A stretch of 64,000 nucleotides of DNA. Source: a bacterium. Its GTDB lineage: Bacteria; Krumholzibacteriota; Krumholzibacteriia; LZORAL124-64-63. A program made the translations under genes and the position numbers. The notes below the pieces were generated by a model. It was not told where the DNA came from and did no database searches. It saw only the letters and a list, made by a program, of their open reading frames with translations. Each line of letters starts with the position of its first letter. Within the stretch, counting starts at the first letter, position 1. The stretch is taken from assembly GCA_020049465.1 (NCBI GenBank), contig JAIFKS010000028.1:1-64000 (forward strand), read 5' to 3'. Positions 53,723 through 62,371 of this stretch are shown here, in pieces.

Positions 53723-56227
53723 ATGATCATGGGCCGGCGGATGTTTCTCGCGCTCGTGCTGGGCGCGGCCCTGGCCGCGTCGGCCCCGCCGTGCGCCGGG
53801 GCCTCGACCGTCAGGGCCGAGGATCTGTTCCGCGCCGGCGATTACGTCGCGGCCGCCGAACGCTTCGCCGCCTCCCTGTCCGCGCCGGCCGCCGCGGAGG
53901 GGCTCGCCACCGGACGCCTCCACTTCGACCTGGGTGTGTGCCGCCTGCGGCTGGGCCAGCTGGCCGAAGCCGAATACCAGATGAGGCGCGCACTGATCCT
54001 CATCGACGCCGACGCAGGCCCCGTCAGCACCGAAGGCGCCGCCGCCCGCGAGGGCCTGGCCACCGTCCTGATCAACCAGGGCAACATGATCGAGGCCGAA
54101 GAAGTCCTCAACGAAGCCCTGGCCACGCGCCGGAGACTGTGGGGCCCAGGCCACCCCCAGACGCTGCGGACCCTCGACCTGCTGGCGTCGGTGCACTGGC
54201 TCGACGGCGAACCGCAGAAGGCACTCGATCTCTACGTCCAGGTGATGTCCGGGCTGCGCGCCATCCACGGCAACGTGCACCCGCTGACCGCCACCACCGC
54301 CCAGAACATCGGCGCGGTGCAGATGGAGATCAACACCGACTTCGCGGCCGAAATCATGTTCCGGCAGGCCGTCTTCATCACCGAAGCCCTGTACGGTTCC
54401 GGCCATCCCGAGATGGTGGCGCCGTTGTGCGGCATGGGCGACATCATGGCGCGCGCCGGCATCCTGGACCGCGCGGTCCACTACTACGAGCGGGCGCTGA
54501 CGGCGATCGCCACCGGGAACCTGTCGTCGTTCGACGCCACCCAGGAGCGCGTGCGGGCGCTGATGGGCCTGGCCCGCGTGCGCGTCGCGCAGGACCGGCC
54601 CGCGGCGGCGCTTCCGCTGCTGACCGAAGCGGTGGCGCGGCACGACGAGTTGCGCGCCGTCGCCGGCGGCGACATGGAGGCGGCCACGATCGGCGGCTCG
54701 CCCCGGTCGTTGTTGGCCCACACGCTGCTGCTGCTGAACCGTCCCGAAGAAGGCTGGCAGGCGCTCGAAGGCGGCCGCGGGCGGCTGGGCGCGGCCTGGC
54801 GCGCGTCGCGGGGCGACAGCCTGAAGCTGCGGCTGCTCGAACTCGAATCCGCCCTGGCCACGGCCACCGACCCCGGTCTGAGGCAGCGACTGCAGGAGCA
54901 ATGGAACGAATGCGACGCCGCCGGCTCCGTGTTGACGGCCGCCGGCGGCACCGCGGGAGCCGCCACGGCGCGGGAAAGCGTGCAACAGCTGCTCGTCCGC
55001 GGCGACGTGCTGATCGGGTGGCTCGACGTGTCGCTGGCCCGCGGTCAGCGCGGCTCCTGGATCTACATCATGGAGCCGGGCCGCCCGGTGGCCTGGCGGC
55101 GTTTGCCCGACGCGCCGTGGGAAGAGACCACCCGCCTGCTGCACCGCTACCGCGAGGCCGTGGCCGAAGCATCGCCCTGGAACGAACGGTGGCCGGCGCT
55201 CGCCGACTCGGTGTGGACACTGCGTCTGGCCGCTGCGGCGACCGAACTGGCCGGCGCGCAGAGGCTGCTGGTGGTGACCGCGGCGCCCATGGGGGGCGTG
55301 CCGCTGGCGCCGCTGGGCCCCCGCGGCGGAACGGCGCTGCTCGAACGCTGCGAGATCCTCGCGGCGCCTTCAGCCCTGGACTTCACGCGGACCGGAGCCT
55401 CGCCCACACGCCTGCATCTGCGCCCAGCGCTGGTGGTGGCCGACCCTCCGTACGGCGGCCGTGCGACGATGCTGGCCTCGCGCCGGTCCGTCGGCGCGGA
55501 TTCGCTGGAGGTCGCGACGGCGGACACGTCCGCCGCGATGCCCGCCCTTACCGTGCTGCGCAGTGCGCTGGGACACAACCGCGGCGCGCTGGGCAGCCTG
55601 CCCCGCCTGACGGCCTCGAGAGACGAAGCGGCGTCCATCCGCACCGCGTTTCCGCTGGGGCCTTCGCTGCTGGGAGCCGAGGCCAGCGAATCCGGACTGA
55701 CGACCATGGCCCGCCGCGGCGCGCTGAAGGAGATGGGCCTCATCCACCTGGCGACGCACGCGCTGGTCGACTGCCGCGCGCCCGACCGTTCGGCGCTGGT
55801 GCTGGCCGACCGCGACGACGCCTCCGGGACCGGCAGTGACGGCCTGCTCACCGCGCGCGAAGTGCGCCTGGGCTGGGTTCTGGACGCGGATCTGGTGACG
55901 CTCTCCGCCTGCGAGACCGGCCTGGGCCGCCAGACATTCGACGACGGCATGTTGAGCCTGACCTCGGCCTTTTTCGCCGCCGGCGCCCGCAACGTCGTCA
56001 GCAGCCTGTGGAAGGTCGAAGACCAGGCCACGGCGAAGCTGATGTCGTATTTCTACGAGGAACTGGGCCGCAGCGATCCCCACGGGCGGCCCGTGACCGT
56101 GGCCGGAGCGCTGCGGGCGGCGCAGCTGCGGTTGCGGGGGTTCACGACCGTCGGCGGGACGCAGCCGTATGCGGGGGCCTGGGCCTGGGGCGGGTTTGTG
56201 GCCTACGGCGGCGCGGCGCGGCGCTGA
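53723..56227 (+). CDS. Secreted TPR-CHAT protease
   Basis: An 834-residue protein with a signal peptide (about 7-27). Residues about 30-280 are TPR repeats (AEYQMRRALILIDADAGP, AEEVLNEALATRRRLWGPGH, ALDLYVQVMSGLRAIHG, AVHYYERALTAIATG). The C-terminal third is a CHAT (caspase HetF-associated with TPRs) domain with the catalytic pair His679 (HLATHALVD) and Cys730 (LSACETGLGR). Other hallmarks are FFAAGARNVVSSLWKVED, where activity loops normally lie, and GGFVAYG at the end. It is predicted to be an active clan CD cysteine protease in the periplasm, with TPRs sensing a partner. It follows the ECF sigma gene by 35 bases, so the sigma probably controls it. Confidence 0.9.
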   Translation: MIMGRRMFLALVLGAALAASAPPCAGASTVRAEDLFRAGDYVAAAERFAASLSAPAAAEGLATGRLHFDLGVCRLRLGQLAEAEYQMRRALILIDADAGPVSTEGAAAREGLATVLINQGNMIEAEEVLNEALATRRRLWGPGHPQTLRTLDLLASVHWLDGEPQKALDLYVQVMSGLRAIHGNVHPLTATTAQNIGAVQMEINTDFAAEIMFRQAVFITEALYGSGHPEMVAPLCGMGDIMARAGILDRAVHYYERALTAIATGNLSSFDATQERVRALMGLARVRVAQDRPAAALPLLTEAVARHDELRAVAGGDMEAATIGGSPRSLLAHTLLLLNRPEEGWQALEGGRGRLGAAWRASRGDSLKLRLLELESALATATDPGLRQRLQEQWNECDAAGSVLTAAGGTAGAATARESVQQLLVRGDVLIGWLDVSLARGQRGSWIYIMEPGRPVAWRRLPDAPWEETTRLLHRYREAVAEASPWNERWPALADSVWTLRLAAAATELAGAQRLLVVTAAPMGGVPLAPLGPRGGTALLERCEILAAPSALDFTRTGASPTRLHLRPALVVADPPYGGRATMLASRRSVGADSLEVATADTSAAMPALTVLRSALGHNRGALGSLPRLTASRDEAASIRTAFPLGPSLLGAEASESGLTTMARRGALKEMGLIHLATHALVDCRAPDRSALVLADRDDASGTGSDGLLTAREVRLGWVLDADLVTLSACETGLGRQTFDDGMLSLTSAFFAAGARNVVSSLWKVEDQATAKLMSYFYEELGRSDPHGRPVTVAGALRAAQLRLRGFTTVGGTQPYAGAWAWGGFVAYGGAARR

Positions 56228-56256
56228 AGAATCCCTGAAAACTTCGCGTTGAGGGC

Positions 56257-57492
56257 CTACCGCACCAGCGTCACCCGACGCGCTGTGATGACCCCGTCGT
56301 ATTCCAGACGGGCCAGATAGACGCCGCTGGCCAGGTCCCCCGCGGAAAACGGCATCGCGTGGGAACCGGCTTCCAGGTGACCGTCGTGGAGCAAGGCCAG
56401 GCGACGCCCCGCCAGATCGTGGACCGACAGCCGCGCCGGACCCGACTGCGGAAGGGTGAACAGCAGCGTGGTGCGGGGATTGAACGGATTCGGCGCGACG
56501 TCGAGCCGGACCACGTCGCCCGGTTCCGGGACGGGTGCGGCCGGGGCGAAGACCTCCACGACCTCGAGCCCGCTGCCGCCGCAGGTGATGGCCACATGGC
56601 GGCCCATAACGCTCAACTGGATCGAGCTGCCCCCGGTGGCATACTCCGTCAGGATGACCGGCGCGGCGGGATCGGCCAGCGAAACCGCCAACAGACCCTG
56701 CATGCCCACCGCCACCAGCGCGACATCGCCGACCAGCGTGACTTCCGTGGCCAGGCCCACCGTCGGCACCGTGGCCAACAGCGAAGGCGCGGTGGGGACG
56801 CGGACGTCCAGCACCACCAGTCCACCGCCGCTATCGGCGACCACGCACAACCCGTTCGCCACGGCCAGACCGTTCGCTTCGCCCGCGGTGTTGAACGATC
56901 CCACTTCAGCCGGCAGGGCGGGGTTGCTGATGTCGATGATCCGGACGCCGGACGCGAAGTCGGCCACATAGGCCAACGATCCGGCCACGACCACATCGCT
57001 GGCCAGATCGGGCGTGTCCACCGCGCCCACGATGACGGGCGCCGCGGGATTGCCGATGTCGATCACCTGCAGGCCGAATCCCTTGTCGGCCACATAGGCG
57101 TACGAGCCGGCGACATCGACGCTCAACGCCAGACCCGGCGTGTCGACGGCGCCCGTCTCGCTCAGGGCCGAGGGCGTGGCCAGATCGATGACGCGCAGTC
57201 CGGAAGTCCGGTCGACCACGTAGGCCAGCGAGCCCACGATGACCGCGTTGCGGGCGAAGGCGGGCGTGTCCAGGCTGTCGAGGATCACGGGAGATTCGGG
57301 GATCGTCAGGTCGATCAGCATGACACCGGCATCATGCTGGCACACCAGGGCCAGATTCCCGGCAATGGCGACGCCGTACGCCTGCCCGCCGGTCGCGACC
57401 ACCGACGCCGGCAGGGGCGGGTCCAGCACCTGGGACCGGGTGGCGCCGGGCGCCAGGATCAGGGCAACGGCGGCGGCGGCGATGAGCTTCAT
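56257..57492 (-). CDS. Secreted LVIVD-repeat propeller with sorting tail
   Basis: A 411-residue protein with a signal peptide (MKLIAAAAVALILAPGATRS). Seven LVIVD repeats of about 42 residues (for example ALSVDVAGSYAYVADKGF, then GLQVIDIGNPAAP) make one likely seven-bladed propeller. The last 80 residues are the sorting-type domain (VAPNPFNPRTTLLFTLP, then SVHDLAGRRLALL and ASGVYLARLEYDG). LVIVD proteins are usually cell-surface or choice-of-anchor proteins. Start ATG 57492 with GGGAAG upstream. Convergent with the CHAT gene, 29 bases apart. Confidence 0.9.
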   Translation of the reverse strand: MKLIAAAAVALILAPGATRSQVLDPPLPASVVATGGQAYGVAIAGNLALVCQHDAGVMLIDLTIPESPVILDSLDTPAFARNAVIVGSLAYVVDRTSGLRVIDLATPSALSETGAVDTPGLALSVDVAGSYAYVADKGFGLQVIDIGNPAAPVIVGAVDTPDLASDVVVAGSLAYVADFASGVRIIDISNPALPAEVGSFNTAGEANGLAVANGLCVVADSGGGLVVLDVRVPTAPSLLATVPTVGLATEVTLVGDVALVAVGMQGLLAVSLADPAAPVILTEYATGGSSIQLSVMGRHVAITCGGSGLEVVEVFAPAAPVPEPGDVVRLDVAPNPFNPRTTLLFTLPQSGPARLSVHDLAGRRLALLHDGHLEAGSHAMPFSAGDLASGVYLARLEYDGVITARRVTLVR

Positions 57493-57653
57493 GAGCTTCC
57501 CGTTTCCTGGCACGAGGCGGCGTGGGATTGGAGAGCGCTCACGATAGGTAGAGGATGCGCGGGCCGCCAGGCGGCCCCCACCCGACGGCCAGTCCCGGAT
57601 CCCGCGCACCCGTCCGTGCACTGTTCATCCACGCGGCATCGTTCGCGGCGCGC

Positions 57654-59762
57654 TCAGCGCCCGCCGACCACCATCTTGCCGACAGCGACCCCGCCGCGAT
57701 TCTCGAGCCGGAGGAAATAGACGCCGAGCGGCGCGCGGGCCCCGCTCCGGTCGCGGCCATCCCATTCGAGACGATGCACCCCGGCAGCGGCCTGGCCATT
57801 GCCCAACGGCGTCACCAGACGGCCCCGCACATCGTAGATCCGCAGCGAGTATTCGCCTGCCTCGGGCAGCGCGTACTCGATCAACGCCCCGGACACACCG
57901 GCGCCGGCAAGAGCCCGGACCGCGAGCACCGTGGGGACGACGACCTGCGCGCCGTCGGACCCGGGATCGCCGGTCTCCAGAGTAACGGCGTCGTCCGCTG
58001 TGATCTCCAGATGCCCGACGCCCCAGAATTCGGTCCCGTTCGTCAACACTCCCGACACGACCGGCTCGAACGCGCCGGACTGCCCGGCAAGAGCGGTGCA
58101 GATCGGCGCACGCTTGAACTTGAAACTGCGCTCGGGCAGCCCGTCCACACCAACGCTGCCGACTTCGCTCAGCTTCGGGTTGGCCGGCACATTCACGCCG
58201 CCGACGCTCAGAATCGTGGCCGGCACCTGGATGTTGTTCACGGAATAGGGCGCCGGGAAGCCCACGAAGGCGGTCAGGACGCCGCCCGCGCTTTCCAGGT
58301 CGAGCTTTTCCGGCTGCAAGCGGACGGTCGCGTCGATCTTGATCGAGAAGTCCACCGACGAGGAGGACGTGTTGCCCGCCTTGTCCTCGGCCGTCAACAC
58401 GAGTGTGTGGAAACCGGCCAGGAGCGCCATGTCGAAGGTCTGGCCATCGGCGACCGGTTGCCCGTCGAGCGTGGCGGTGAAGCCGTAGAGGCCGGAAGGC
58501 TCATCGTCGGCTTCGTAATCGACCGTCAAGACACCCGACGACAGGTAGTGGCCGTCCGGCACAGGCGAGAGGATCGACAGAACCGGCGGCGTGCGGTCGA
58601 TCTTGACCATCTGCTGGTGCAGTTCCTCCTCGTTCCCGAACCGGTCCAGCGACTGGTAGCTGAAGTAGGTGATGCCCTCGTGGTCGATCAGCACCGGCTC
58701 CGTGTAGAGCACCGATGCGTACTGGTAACCGCCGTGTCGGGTCTCGTGGACGCCGGTGTAGTTGTCGTCCGCCGTCAGGTTCATGACGACGTTCCCCGGC
58801 CGCCAGCCCTCGTGCACCGAATCGGGGCCGGCGATCACCAGATGGGTCTCGGGCGGCACCGGGTCGATGGAGTCGCTCCACACCTCGTACAGACGCGCGG
58901 TGGCCGACACGGCGTAGGACGCGCACTTGTAGGCGATGTTCGAGAGCTTGCCGTCAACATCGGTGTCATTCTCGTCGCAGTCCACGAGATCATCCCTGGT
59001 ACGTGGCCTCGAAGGCCACCCGGTGTAGTCCACCCAGCCGTACCGCGTGTCCAGATTCCCGTCGTCGCCATCGGACGCGAAGTAGTCCGCCCGCTGGTTG
59101 GCCGTGTACATCAGGTAGTACAGCGGCGGCAACAGGTCGATCGGTCCGGGGCTGACGCCGCCCCAGGCGTCCATGATCTGCTGGATGATCTCGTCGGTGA
59201 TCGGCGGCACCGGCCCGTAAAGGTTGGCCACACCGGCGCTGACGTGGTAATGCCAACTCGCCATCCAGTTCTCGTAGGCATCGTCGGAGTGCTCGTCGTA
59301 GTGGGCGTGGGCCGGAACCGTCATGTCCGCGAGCAGGTGGCAGACATGGCCCAGGTAGTGGTAGGCCTCGAAGTGATTTCCGGCCAGATAGAAGTCGCGC
59401 GACCGGACGATCATGATCCGCGCCTTCATCCAGGCGTTCTCGTAGCCGTAGGCGCCCCACCAGTTGATCTGCTCGTCGCCTTCGTCGGCGATCCAGAAAT
59501 GGGGCAGCGTGATCCATTCCCCGCTCGTGTCGTAGACGTGGTCCGTTTCGTCTTCACACCAAGCGCCGAAAACGACAATGGGGAGATTGTCCATCAGATC
59601 AGGAAAAGCGAAGATCTCCGTGGCGGTGTTGACCAGGTGCTGGTGGGTCGCGTCGTTGTCGTAGGCGCGGACCGGCGGCGGCAGGACGAGCAGGACAGCC
59701 ACCACAATCAGGGGAAGAACGAATTGAGCCTGGGGAACACTGGCAAGTCGGGCGCGTGGCAT
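57654..59762 (-). CDS. Zinc-dependent phospholipase C-like exported protein with sorting tail
   Basis: A 702-residue protein with a signal peptide (about 13-33). Residues 34-290 fit the PLC/S1-P1 nuclease fold with a cluster of zinc-ligand candidates: THQHLVN (His40, His42), LPHFWIADEG (His88), and YHYLGHVCHLLADMTVPAHAH (His135, 139, 142, Asp146, His152, 154). In this family such residues bind three Zn2+ and hydrolyse phosphodiesters. Then come Ig-like domains (PPVLSILSPVPDGHYLSSG, ATLDGQPVADGQTFDM) and the sorting-type tail (IEYALPEAGEYSLRIYDVRG, then PLGVYFLRLENRG). Start ATG 59762 follows GGAGGT. Likely a secreted or surface phospholipase; substrate not established. Confidence 0.83.
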   Translation of the reverse strand: MPRARLASVPQAQFVLPLIVVAVLLVLPPPVRAYDNDATHQHLVNTATEIFAFPDLMDNLPIVVFGAWCEDETDHVYDTSGEWITLPHFWIADEGDEQINWWGAYGYENAWMKARIMIVRSRDFYLAGNHFEAYHYLGHVCHLLADMTVPAHAHYDEHSDDAYENWMASWHYHVSAGVANLYGPVPPITDEIIQQIMDAWGGVSPGPIDLLPPLYYLMYTANQRADYFASDGDDGNLDTRYGWVDYTGWPSRPRTRDDLVDCDENDTDVDGKLSNIAYKCASYAVSATARLYEVWSDSIDPVPPETHLVIAGPDSVHEGWRPGNVVMNLTADDNYTGVHETRHGGYQYASVLYTEPVLIDHEGITYFSYQSLDRFGNEEELHQQMVKIDRTPPVLSILSPVPDGHYLSSGVLTVDYEADDEPSGLYGFTATLDGQPVADGQTFDMALLAGFHTLVLTAEDKAGNTSSSSVDFSIKIDATVRLQPEKLDLESAGGVLTAFVGFPAPYSVNNIQVPATILSVGGVNVPANPKLSEVGSVGVDGLPERSFKFKRAPICTALAGQSGAFEPVVSGVLTNGTEFWGVGHLEITADDAVTLETGDPGSDGAQVVVPTVLAVRALAGAGVSGALIEYALPEAGEYSLRIYDVRGRLVTPLGNGQAAAGVHRLEWDGRDRSGARAPLGVYFLRLENRGGVAVGKMVVGGR

Positions 59763-59977
59763 GACGACCTCCAGGGAACGAGGGAGATCATCCCGTGCAG
59801 GCCCCCGGGGCGAATGGGACGATCGATTCCTCCGCGGAACAGTTCCTTCCTCATGGACGGTGGGGCCACAGCGGGACGAAGCGTACCACGAGCGTGCGCA
59901 GCGCAGCGGAAAATTTGTTGCAAAAAGAGAACAATTCCAGGAATCCAATGTCATTCAACGAGTTGCCAAACCCGCCG

Positions 59978-61120
59978 TCAGGGCGCCCACCTCACGGGCC
60001 GGAATCCGTAGTTGGCCGTCGAGTCCCCCGGGAAATAGAAGTACCGGTAGGCCGACCGGCAATAACGCGCGTCGATGTTCCAGCGCCCCCCGCGGAACAC
60101 CCTGTAGGAACCCGTTCCGGCGTCGTGCACCGGATCGACCGGATCCAGGTTCTGGTAATCCGTCCGGTAGGCGTCCCACACCCACTCCAGCATGTTGCCG
60201 TGCATGTCGCGCAGGCCCCAGTCGTTCGCCGGGAAGGATCCGACCACCGTGCGGGCGTTGCGGAAGATGCCGATCGCGCAGCCCGTCAGCTGCAGTTCGC
60301 TGCCCTTGTAGTTGGCCTCGGTGTCCGACGACAGGCAGTTCGTGTCGTTATGGAACGCCATCGTGGCGGTGGCCCGGCAGGCGTATTCCCACTCGGCCTC
60401 GGTCGGCAGGCGGTAGCCGTCGGCGCTCTGGTTCCAGGTCACGTTGTTGACGCCGGTTCCGATCGTGTACGCCGGTGTCAGGCCTTCCTGGATCGAGAGC
60501 GTGTTGCAGTACAGCACGGCGAGATCCCAGCTGACGTAGTTCTTCGGGATCTGCAGCGACGACGGCGTGCCGCCCATGACCTGGTACCACCGCTGTTCGG
60601 TCACTTCGGTCTGCGAGATGAAGAAGCCCCGCGTCAGGGTCACTTCGTGCCTGGTTTCGTTGGTGGCGCGACCGGGCTCGCCGACGGGGCTTCCCATCAG
60701 GAACACGCCGGGCGCGATGTAGGCGAAGCCGGGAGGCGGCGTCGGATTCCCCAGCTGGTCGTCGGCCAGCACCCGCAGGCGGACGTTGGTCCCGACGAGA
60801 CCCGGCTGATCCGCCGCGGCATTCCACTCGATGTGCCGCGAAAGACCGGGCAGGACCTCGTCGCCGACGGCACCCGTGACCGTCGTGCAGGACAACGGAA
60901 ACGTGGCTCCGCCATCGGTCGACAGCAGCAGCGAAACCGTGACCGCCATGTCGCCGACCGTCTGCAGGTCATAGGTGATGTCGAACAGCGCCGTGAATGG
61001 ACGCTGCGCCACCTGGACGTTGCTGACCACCAGTTCGGTCCCCTGGGCAGCGGCCGTCGCCGCGCCGAGCAGGAACAGAAGGATGAAGAGGACCGAAGGT
61101 GAACGCCCGGATGGATGCAT
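59978..61120 (-). CDS. Exported sulfatase-modifying-factor-like protein
   Basis: A 380-residue exported protein: signal about 8-26, an Ig-like domain (VQVAQRPFTALFDITYDL, about 30-125), then an FGE/SUMF1-type fold: PGVFLMGSPVGEPGR, YRLPTEAEWEYACRA, GLRDMHGNMLEWVWD and FRGGRWNIDARYCRSAYR. True formylglycine-generating enzymes need two neighbouring Cys in this last segment; only one is present, so it is probably a structural or ligand-binding relative. ATG 61120 was chosen for the signal peptide; an in-frame ATG at 61180 overlaps the preceding gene's stop (ATGA) and cannot be excluded. Probably cotranscribed with the 61177 gene. Confidence 0.85.
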   Translation of the reverse strand: MHPSGRSPSVLFILLFLLGAATAAAQGTELVVSNVQVAQRPFTALFDITYDLQTVGDMAVTVSLLLSTDGGATFPLSCTTVTGAVGDEVLPGLSRHIEWNAAADQPGLVGTNVRLRVLADDQLGNPTPPPGFAYIAPGVFLMGSPVGEPGRATNETRHEVTLTRGFFISQTEVTEQRWYQVMGGTPSSLQIPKNYVSWDLAVLYCNTLSIQEGLTPAYTIGTGVNNVTWNQSADGYRLPTEAEWEYACRATATMAFHNDTNCLSSDTEANYKGSELQLTGCAIGIFRNARTVVGSFPANDWGLRDMHGNMLEWVWDAYRTDYQNLDPVDPVHDAGTGSYRVFRGGRWNIDARYCRSAYRYFYFPGDSTANYGFRPVRWAP

Positions 61121-61176
61121 GTCGGCTGAACCTCGATTGAACGGGCCGCGGGCCGCAGGCGTGTGTTGCTGACGTC

Positions 61177-61608
61177 TCATCTGGCCAGCAGGAGCTTCAT
61201 GGTCTGCTCCTGCCCTCTGCAGACCAGGCGACAGATGTAGGCCCCCGACGGCACGATCCGGCCCTGCCGGTCCAGTCCGTTCCAGTTCGCCCGGTAGCTC
61301 CCGGCCGTACCCGATCCGGAGACGAGCATCTTCACCAGTCGGCCGCGCAGATCGAAGATCGCCAATTCAAGTTGTCCGTCGGCGGCCAGTTCGAAGGCGA
61401 TGGTCGTGCTGGGGTTGAACGGATTGGGCTGGATCGCGGCCAGACGCGTCATGGCGGGCAGACGGCCCGTCGGATCGTCCACACCCGTGATCGTGTCGAG
61501 CAAAAAGACATCGGAGTCGGCGTAGGCGACGGTCGCCCGGGCCGTGGCGGCGCCCAGCAGCACCACGACCGCGGCCAGGAACGGAACGAACCATGTGCGT
61601 ATGGGCAT
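61177..61608 (-). CDS. Orphan sorting-tail protein
   Basis: A 143-residue protein with a signal peptide (about 1-25), a linker of about 30 residues and then the same sorting-type domain as in the large surface proteins (AIQPNPFNPSTTIAFELA, then FDLRGRLVKMLV and PSGAYICRLVCRG). There is no cargo domain. A GGGGATAG site precedes the ATG. Its TGA overlaps an in-frame ATG of the next gene (ATGA). Either the stub of a larger protein or a free tail with its own role. It is about 20% of the usual length for proteins carrying this tail. Confidence 0.8.
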   Translation of the reverse strand: MPIRTWFVPFLAAVVVLLGAATARATVAYADSDVFLLDTITGVDDPTGRLPAMTRLAAIQPNPFNPSTTIAFELAADGQLELAIFDLRGRLVKMLVSGSGTAGSYRANWNGLDRQGRIVPSGAYICRLVCRGQEQTMKLLLAR

Positions 61609-61899
61609 GCCTATCCCCTGGCTTCGCGGTCACCGGAAAATTAAGGCGCGGAGCAGCGCCGGCCGATTCGCGGTCCCCTCCCCCCGGGGGGAACGCGCGG
61701 AAAGATGATGTCATGATATCATAATGTGCCAAGCCGATTCAATCCCAACGCCATAGGCACGCAACCCCGGCATCGCGGCCAGGCGCGGATCCGCCGGCGC
61801 GGGCCGAGGCTCTTTCCCCGAGGTTGCTCCGCGGACGCCTGTCATGGATATTGGAGACAGCATTACTCTTCTTGCTGCGCCCATGCCTCGGGGAGGCCG
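61609..61899. other. Divergent intergenic region
   Basis: About 290 bases. It contains the palindrome ATGATATCAT (61713-61722) in an A/T-rich patch, a possible regulatory site. No RNA gene was seen. Confidence 0.45.
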
Positions 61900-62337
61900 A
61901 TGACCGTGACCGTCTCCAAGCGAACCCTGAACATTCTGGCTGGCGTGGTGTGGTACGCGGGCGGGGTGGCACTTCTGCGGAAGGCCGTGAGCCTGCTGCT
62001 CGAAGCCCACGCGCTCAGGCCCGACCAGGAAGGGCCGGCCGTGGTCGTGGCGGTCGGGATGCTGCTCGGCGCCGCCAAAGCCAGGTTCCTATTCAACCGC
62101 AGTTGCCGAAGGAATCTGGCCCGCATCGCCGAACTCGTCGATCCGAAGGTGTGGCAGTTCTTCAAACCCGGATTCTTCATCGCCCTGGCGGTGATGATCC
62201 TGAGCGGGGCGCTATTGTCGCGGTTGGCGCAGGTGAATTATCCGCTGTTGTGCGCCGTGGCCGCCCTCGACCTGACGATCGCCGTGGCGCTGCTCAGTTC
62301 CAGCTATGTTTTCTGGCAGCGACGGGCGTTCTGGTAG
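61900..62337 (+). CDS. Small integral membrane protein
   Basis: A 145-residue protein with four predicted membrane helices (about 10-32, 45-62, 88-108, 112-133): LNILAGVVWYAGGVALL, VVVAVGMLLGAAKARFL, FFIALAVMILSGALLSRL and LCAVAALDLTIAVALLSSSYVFW. No family is recognised. A strong GGGGAGG precedes the ATG at 61900. The frame extends upstream, but without a comparable ribosome site. Single gene. Confidence 0.78.
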   Translation: MTVTVSKRTLNILAGVVWYAGGVALLRKAVSLLLEAHALRPDQEGPAVVVAVGMLLGAAKARFLFNRSCRRNLARIAELVDPKVWQFFKPGFFIALAVMILSGALLSRLAQVNYPLLCAVAALDLTIAVALLSSSYVFWQRRAFW

Positions 62338-62371
62338 GAGCCCCGGCGCGCGCGGCCGGATTGCGGCATGG

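Noticed and set aside
59978-61120. Genuine formylglycine-generating enzyme
   Set aside because: Only one of two catalytic Cys and no sulfatase in view; kept as an FGE-like fold.
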